Shown in pieces: positions 38,462 through 42,187 of a stretch of 42,187 bases of DNA. Numbering within the stretch: the first letter of the stretch is position 1; the number at the start of each line of letters is the position of its first letter. A program made the translations under genes and the position numbers. Origin of the DNA: Planctomycetota bacterium (GTDB taxonomy: Bacteria > Planctomycetota > GCA-002687715 > DRQF01); assembly GCA_011369445.1 (NCBI GenBank), contig DRQF01000110.1, positions 1 to 42,187 on the forward strand. The letters run 5' to 3'. Under the pieces are notes generated by a model. The model did no database searches. It was not told where the DNA came from and saw nothing but the letters and a program-made list of their open reading frames with translations.

Positions 38462-40803
38462 AATTCCTCAAGGCGCCATCACGCTCGATTCGGTCTCGTC
38501 TCATCGTCATGCTGACGTTGACCACCTGCTTCGGCATCGTCCTCACCGGGGCGACCGTGTATGGAATCCTCGTCCGGGGCGCGCAGGAGCGCATCGTCTT
38601 CGAATCGCTCTCCCTCGGTCGCGTTCTCGCGGGAGCGGCCGCTCCCTCGCTCGAATTCGAGCAGATCGATGAGACGCAGTTGTCACTCTCGACTCTCAAG
38701 GGCTCGCAGGGCATCCTTGCCGCGTGGGTCTACGCGACGAACGGTGATGTCCCCATTGCCCGCTGGAACAAGTCCGGCGTGGAGCCCCCCGCTCCGGCCC
38801 GCCCCCCCGCCGGCGGAGTCCTGGTTCGGGATGACGACATCCTCGTGGGGGTCCCGATCCGTTCGAGGGGCGAGAGCTGCGGGACTCTTGTCCTGTCCCA
38901 CGACCGCTCGCGCGAACGGAGGCTCATGCAGGAATTCCTCCAGATCGGCATTCTGGTGGTCTCCGCGGTGCTGGCGTTCTCGGCGCTGATCGCTTGGCGG
39001 CTGCAGCGGACCATCTCCCATCCGATTCGGCAGCTCGTGAAGGTCACGTCCGAGATCAGCGAGCGCCAGGACTATGACCTCCGAGCCCCCGTCTCCGAAG
39101 GGGAAGACGAGCTCTCCCAGTTGGCCAAGTCGTTCAACTCCATGATCGAGCGTATTCGTCGAAGGGATGCCGAACTCGACGAACACCGTGAGCACCTCGA
39201 AGGTCTCATCATGGAGCGCACCGGGGACCTCATGCAGGCCAATGCATCCCTCCGGGCGGCGAAGGAGCGTGCGGAAGAGGCGGCGCGAGCGAAGTCTGAA
39301 TTCCTCGCCAACATGAGCCACGAGATCCGGACACCGCTCAATGGCGTCATCGGCATGACCTCGCTGCTGATGGACAGTGAACTCACTGCCGAGCAGAGAG
39401 ATCTCCTCGAAACCGTCTCGGCATCGGCGGAGAACCTCCTGGACATCATCAACGACATTCTCGATCTCTCGAAGATCGAAGCCGGGCAGATGGACTTGAA
39501 CGACCAGACGTTCTCCCTGGCGGAACTCCTGTCCAATCTGACGCGCAGCTTGGCGGCGACGACCCGAACCCGGCCGATCAAGCTCGCGTGGCGATTGGCT
39601 TCGGACGTTCCTCGACGCGTCCTTGCCGACCAGCTTCGTCTACGGCAGATCCTCGCCAACCTCATCGGCAACGCACTCAAGTTCACGTCCGAAGGACACG
39701 TTCATGTCTCGATTGAAGTCGCGGAGAGGCGGGAGAAGGAATTCCTGCTCGAGTGCAGTGTCCAGGACACGGGCATCGGCATTCCCCCGGAAAAGCAGAG
39801 AACGATTTTCGAACCCTTCCGGCAGGCCGACGGGTCCACGACCCGTCGCTTTGGAGGGACCGGTCTTGGACTGGCGATCTGCCAGCGCTTAGTTGCTCTG
39901 TTCGGCGGCACGCTTCGTGTCGAGAGCGAACAGGGGCAGGGGAGCGTCTTCTCGTTCACATTCGAAGTCGGCCTCCCCGACGGCGACGAAACCTCGGCAC
40001 CTGACTTGAAGAGCGCGCCCGTCGCCATCGTGGTTCCGGACGAATTCCTGAGACGCTCTCTCGCGGACTTGATCGGAGGAATGGGGGGAAGCGTCGAGGC
40101 GATGGAATCGCTGCAGAGCCTCTCCGTGTGGATTCAGAAGACGAGATCGACGGGCGCCATCATCTTGGACACGGAGTCGTTGGACCCAATCGACTGGGAC
40201 GCCGCTGTGACTTCGGGGGTCGATTCGGAGCATCTTCACGTCATCGGCCTCCACTCCTTCATAGGCGTGTCCCGCGCAGATCAATGGAAGCAAAAGCTGG
40301 ATCTTGCGTTGATCGGACTTCCTCTCAAGCTCTCCGAACTCGAGCGGGAATTCTCGGCGATCCTCGGCCTTCGACCGGCCGTGGTCGAGCCCCTCGGACC
40401 CGGAAGAGACGGAAAGATCGACGACGCGGCCCAGGGATTGCGCGTCCTGCTGGCCGAAGACAACCCGGTGAATCAGCGACTGGCCCGAGCGATGCTCGAG
40501 CGGAAAGGCGTTACGGTGGAGGTCGCCAACAACGGCAAGGAGGCCCTCGAGAAACGATTCAGTGGCGAGTTCGACCTCGTTCTGATGGATGTCCAGATGC
40601 CCGAGATGGGGGGCCTCGAGGCGACGCGAAAGATCCGCGAGCAGGAAAAAGCCCTGGGAGTTCACGTTCCCATCCTCGCCTTGACGGCGAATGCCCTTGC
40701 TGGAGACCGAGACATGTGCCTCGATGCCGGGATGGACGAATACCTGACGAAGCCGATCCGTCCCGAGGCACTCCTCGCGGCCATACAGAGGCTTGTCCCC
40801 TGA
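38458..40803 (+). CDS. Hybrid sensor histidine kinase
   Basis: This 781-residue membrane protein has an N-terminal helix ([20 protein letters not shown]), a periplasmic sensor of ~130 residues and a second helix ([20 protein letters not shown]). HAMP follows ([16 protein letters not shown]), then a coiled coil, HisKA with H288 ([15 protein letters not shown]), HATPase_c ([30 protein letters not shown]) and two receiver-like domains. The first (~residues 520-640) is weak, with a possible Asp in AIILDTES; the second is typical, with D711 in [13 protein letters not shown]. The sensor region and position suggest it listens to the YfiR protein and TonB receptor encoded just before. No separate response regulator is visible. 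The start is TTG 38458, with AAAGGA six bases upstream and a four-base overlap (TTGA) with the YfiR stop. Confidence 0.92.
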   Translation: MKFLKAPSRSIRSRLIVMLTLTTCFGIVLTGATVYGILVRGAQERIVFESLSLGRVLAGAAAPSLEFEQIDETQLSLSTLKGSQGILAAWVYATNGDVPIARWNKSGVEPPAPARPPAGGVLVRDDDILVGVPIRSRGESCGTLVLSHDRSRERRLMQEFLQIGILVVSAVLAFSALIAWRLQRTISHPIRQLVKVTSEISERQDYDLRAPVSEGEDELSQLAKSFNSMIERIRRRDAELDEHREHLEGLIMERTGDLMQANASLRAAKERAEEAARAKSEFLANMSHEIRTPLNGVIGMTSLLMDSELTAEQRDLLETVSASAENLLDIINDILDLSKIEAGQMDLNDQTFSLAELLSNLTRSLAATTRTRPIKLAWRLASDVPRRVLADQLRLRQILANLIGNALKFTSEGHVHVSIEVAERREKEFLLECSVQDTGIGIPPEKQRTIFEPFRQADGSTTRRFGGTGLGLAICQRLVALFGGTLRVESEQGQGSVFSFTFEVGLPDGDETSAPDLKSAPVAIVVPDEFLRRSLADLIGGMGGSVEAMESLQSLSVWIQKTRSTGAIILDTESLDPIDWDAAVTSGVDSEHLHVIGLHSFIGVSRADQWKQKLDLALIGLPLKLSELEREFSAILGLRPAVVEPLGPGRDGKIDDAAQGLRVLLAEDNPVNQRLARAMLERKGVTVEVANNGKEALEKRFSGEFDLVLMDVQMPEMGGLEATRKIREQEKALGVHVPILALTANALAGDRDMCLDAGMDEYLTKPIRPEALLAAIQRLVP

Positions 40804-40833
40804 TCCCGAGCAGGGGATCTGTTACAAGACTGC

Positions 40834-42187
40834 GTGACTCCCACCCGAGAATATCATGAGTCGACGAAGTACTCTCCGGAGAACCTCGGCACTCAGGCCA
40901 GTCTGAACTGGGCCCGACAGCCCGAGCCCTACAAGACGTTCCAGTCCACCGAGCGCGTGGAACTCGTCGAGGACCTGCTCGTGGGCCGCGACCCCGTTTC
41001 CGGCATTCCCCGGCTGGACGACATCTCCTCCGGCATGCTCGACCGTGCGGTGCTGTCCACACTGTTGCTCCATACGAACGGCGTCACCGCCGTCCTCAAG
41101 GAGGCGGAAGGAAAGGAGCACTTTTTTCGAGCCGCTCCCTCAGCCGGCGCCCTCTATCCGACCGAGATCTATGTCGCGCTGCGCGACCTTCCGGACATCG
41201 CTGACGGTCTCTACAACTATCAGGTCAGACATCACTGTCTGGCACCTCTTCTGGGTGGTGATTTCTGGAATGACCTCGACGCCATCGCGTTCTCCCATCC
41301 GGCGGTTCGACGATCTCGCTGCATGATTCTCTTCAGCGCGGTCTTCTTTCGTTCCAGCTGGCGCTACCACGAGCGCGCCTATCGGCGCATTCTCCTCGAC
41401 ACCGGTCACGTCGTGGGGAACGCCACGATCTTCGCTCCGGTCCTGGGACACCGCTGCGTCCCCATTCCGGATTTCCGCGACGCCGATCTGGACGCATTGA
41501 TGCTCTTCGATCGCGACGTCGAAAGCTCGCTCCTGCTGGCCGCCGTGGTCGAAGAGGACACGGGGCCGCAGACCGGACCACGACGTCGGAGCACGCATGC
41601 CCCGGCTGCACTGGACGTTCATTCCATTCCCGCGGTCCATCGGGCTGGGGATCTTCACGGGGACGAGACCGAAGGCGCCTCCGCAAGTCATGAGACGGCC
41701 GCCCTCCCCACGGGCGAGACGCTGACGCGACCGCCGATCCCGTGGACCCCGGACGATCTTTGTCAGACGATCCTCAACCGGCGCTCGACGCGCCGCCTGA
41801 CCGGCGGTCCTCTCCCCGTCGAGGAACTGGATCAGGTCCTCGCCACGGGCTACGCCGATCAGATGGAGGGTCGTCTCCGAAGTGATGCGCTCATCGCACC
41901 GGACCTATTGAAGACTTGGGTCATCGCTCTCAACGTCACCGGCCTCGAGCCGGGGGTCCACGTCTTCGACCCCGCGACAGCCTCGCGACGGCTCGTCCGC
42001 CCCGGCTCCTTCGGCCTGCAGTGCCACGCGTTTTGTCTCGGCCAGGAACTGGGCCGAGACGCTTCCGCCGTGATCGTCCACACCGCTTCCTTGGACGACG
42101 TCGATGAACGCTTCGGCGACCGCGGTTATCGGTATCTCGGGCTCGATGCGGGCCAAATCGGCGAGCGGATGAACCTTGCCGCCGTGA
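40834..42187 (+). CDS. SagB-type dehydrogenase with two nitroreductase domains, 3' end outside the window
   Basis: An open frame from GTG 40834 runs to the right edge without a stop (451 residues visible). The N-terminus TPTREYHESTKYSPENLGTQ and LNWARQPEPYKTFQ, followed by FFRAAPSAGALYPTEIYVAL, are hallmarks of the SagB/ThcOx nitroreductase family. Its members are FMN enzymes that oxidise azolines to thiazoles and oxazoles in RiPPs, or act in other peptide pathways. A second nitroreductase-like start appears near residue 310 (CQTILNRRSTRRLTGGPLPV, EELDQVLATGY), and GYRYLGLDAGQIGERMNLAA near the edge is the FMN-domain helix typical of the family end. So two tandem SagB units are fused. An acidic/His-rich linker joins them. 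No precursor peptide or YcaO gene lies in the window. The GTG has no strong ribosome-binding site. Confidence 0.88.
   Translation, partial: MTPTREYHESTKYSPENLGTQASLNWARQPEPYKTFQSTERVELVEDLLVGRDPVSGIPRLDDISSGMLDRAVLSTLLLHTNGVTAVLKEAEGKEHFFRAAPSAGALYPTEIYVALRDLPDIADGLYNYQVRHHCLAPLLGGDFWNDLDAIAFSHPAVRRSRCMILFSAVFFRSSWRYHERAYRRILLDTGHVVGNATIFAPVLGHRCVPIPDFRDADLDALMLFDRDVESSLLLAAVVEEDTGPQTGPRRRSTHAPAALDVHSIPAVHRAGDLHGDETEGASASHETAALPTGETLTRPPIPWTPDDLCQTILNRRSTRRLTGGPLPVEELDQVLATGYADQMEGRLRSDALIAPDLLKTWVIALNVTGLEPGVHVFDPATASRRLVRPGSFGLQCHAFCLGQELGRDASAVIVHTASLDDVDERFGDRGYRYLGLDAGQIGERMNLAAV

Noticed and set aside
40797-40816. Hairpin CCCCTG/CAGGGG at the end of the histidine kinase gene as a terminator
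   Set aside because: The stem is only 6 bp, includes the stop codon and has no T-run; the SagB gene starts soon after on the same strand.
40856-41326. Short ATG-started plus-strand frames (such as 41045-41326) inside the SagB region
   Set aside because: They are in other frames than the long open SagB frame, which carries clear family motifs and runs to the window edge.

Overview
The window is GC-rich, densely coded bacterial DNA from a Gram-negative organism: it has a TonB-dependent receptor, many Sec signal peptides and several lipoproteins. The phylum cannot be proven here. The tandem families of large secreted proteins, a Ser/Thr kinase, a CHAT-TPR protein with an ECF sigma factor, a bTHX ribosomal protein gene and two S9 peptidases together suggest Planctomycetota or a similar deep-branching environmental group. 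I saw no tRNA, rRNA, insertion sequence or CRISPR array.

Layout. 1-1134: end of an ABC exporter ATPase and an unusual thymidylate kinase. 1139-3628: two paralogous secreted proteins on the minus strand. 3945-4301: a 34-residue ribosomal protein bTHX gene and a small membrane protein. 4355-8584: M50 protease and UMF1-type MFS transporter, then a coiled-coil protein and a large membrane protein on the minus strand. 8699-12403: Ser/Thr kinase, a putative selenoprotein read through UGA, lipoprotein cyclophilin and EamA transporter. 12501-14231: small exported protein and subtilase. 14344-18349: CHAT-TPR protein, a regulator-like protein and a divergent ECF sigma factor. 18356-20404: S9 peptidase. 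20762-23994: an MNIO (DUF692) RiPP cluster of the bufferin/Hvf type with two Tat-type, Cys-repeat precursors. 24103-27935: a second pair of secreted paralogues. 28104-34624: ferritin-like protein, DPP-IV-like peptidase, inactive-looking trypsin-fold protein, MogA, lipoprotein and dihydroorotase. 34711-35562: a second exported gene interrupted by one in-frame UGA. 35791-40803: TonB receptor, YfiR-like protein and hybrid histidine kinase. 40834-end: a SagB-type double nitroreductase that runs off the window.

Two points stand out. First, two minus-strand genes (9777-10661 and 34711-35562) each have a signal peptide and a mature domain in one frame, separated by a single UGA followed by a hairpin at the distance expected of a bacterial SECIS. 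In the first gene the UGA falls in a thioredoxin-like U-P-G-C motif, a strong selenocysteine signature. Second, the MNIO cluster encodes two paralogous peptides with twin-arginine signals and cysteines at strict six-residue spacing, each followed by a strong GC-rich hairpin. This suggests a Tat-exported variant of the copper-buffering bufferin RiPPs.

All calls rest on reading the sequence and on recalled family motifs. No database search, alignment or folding program was run.
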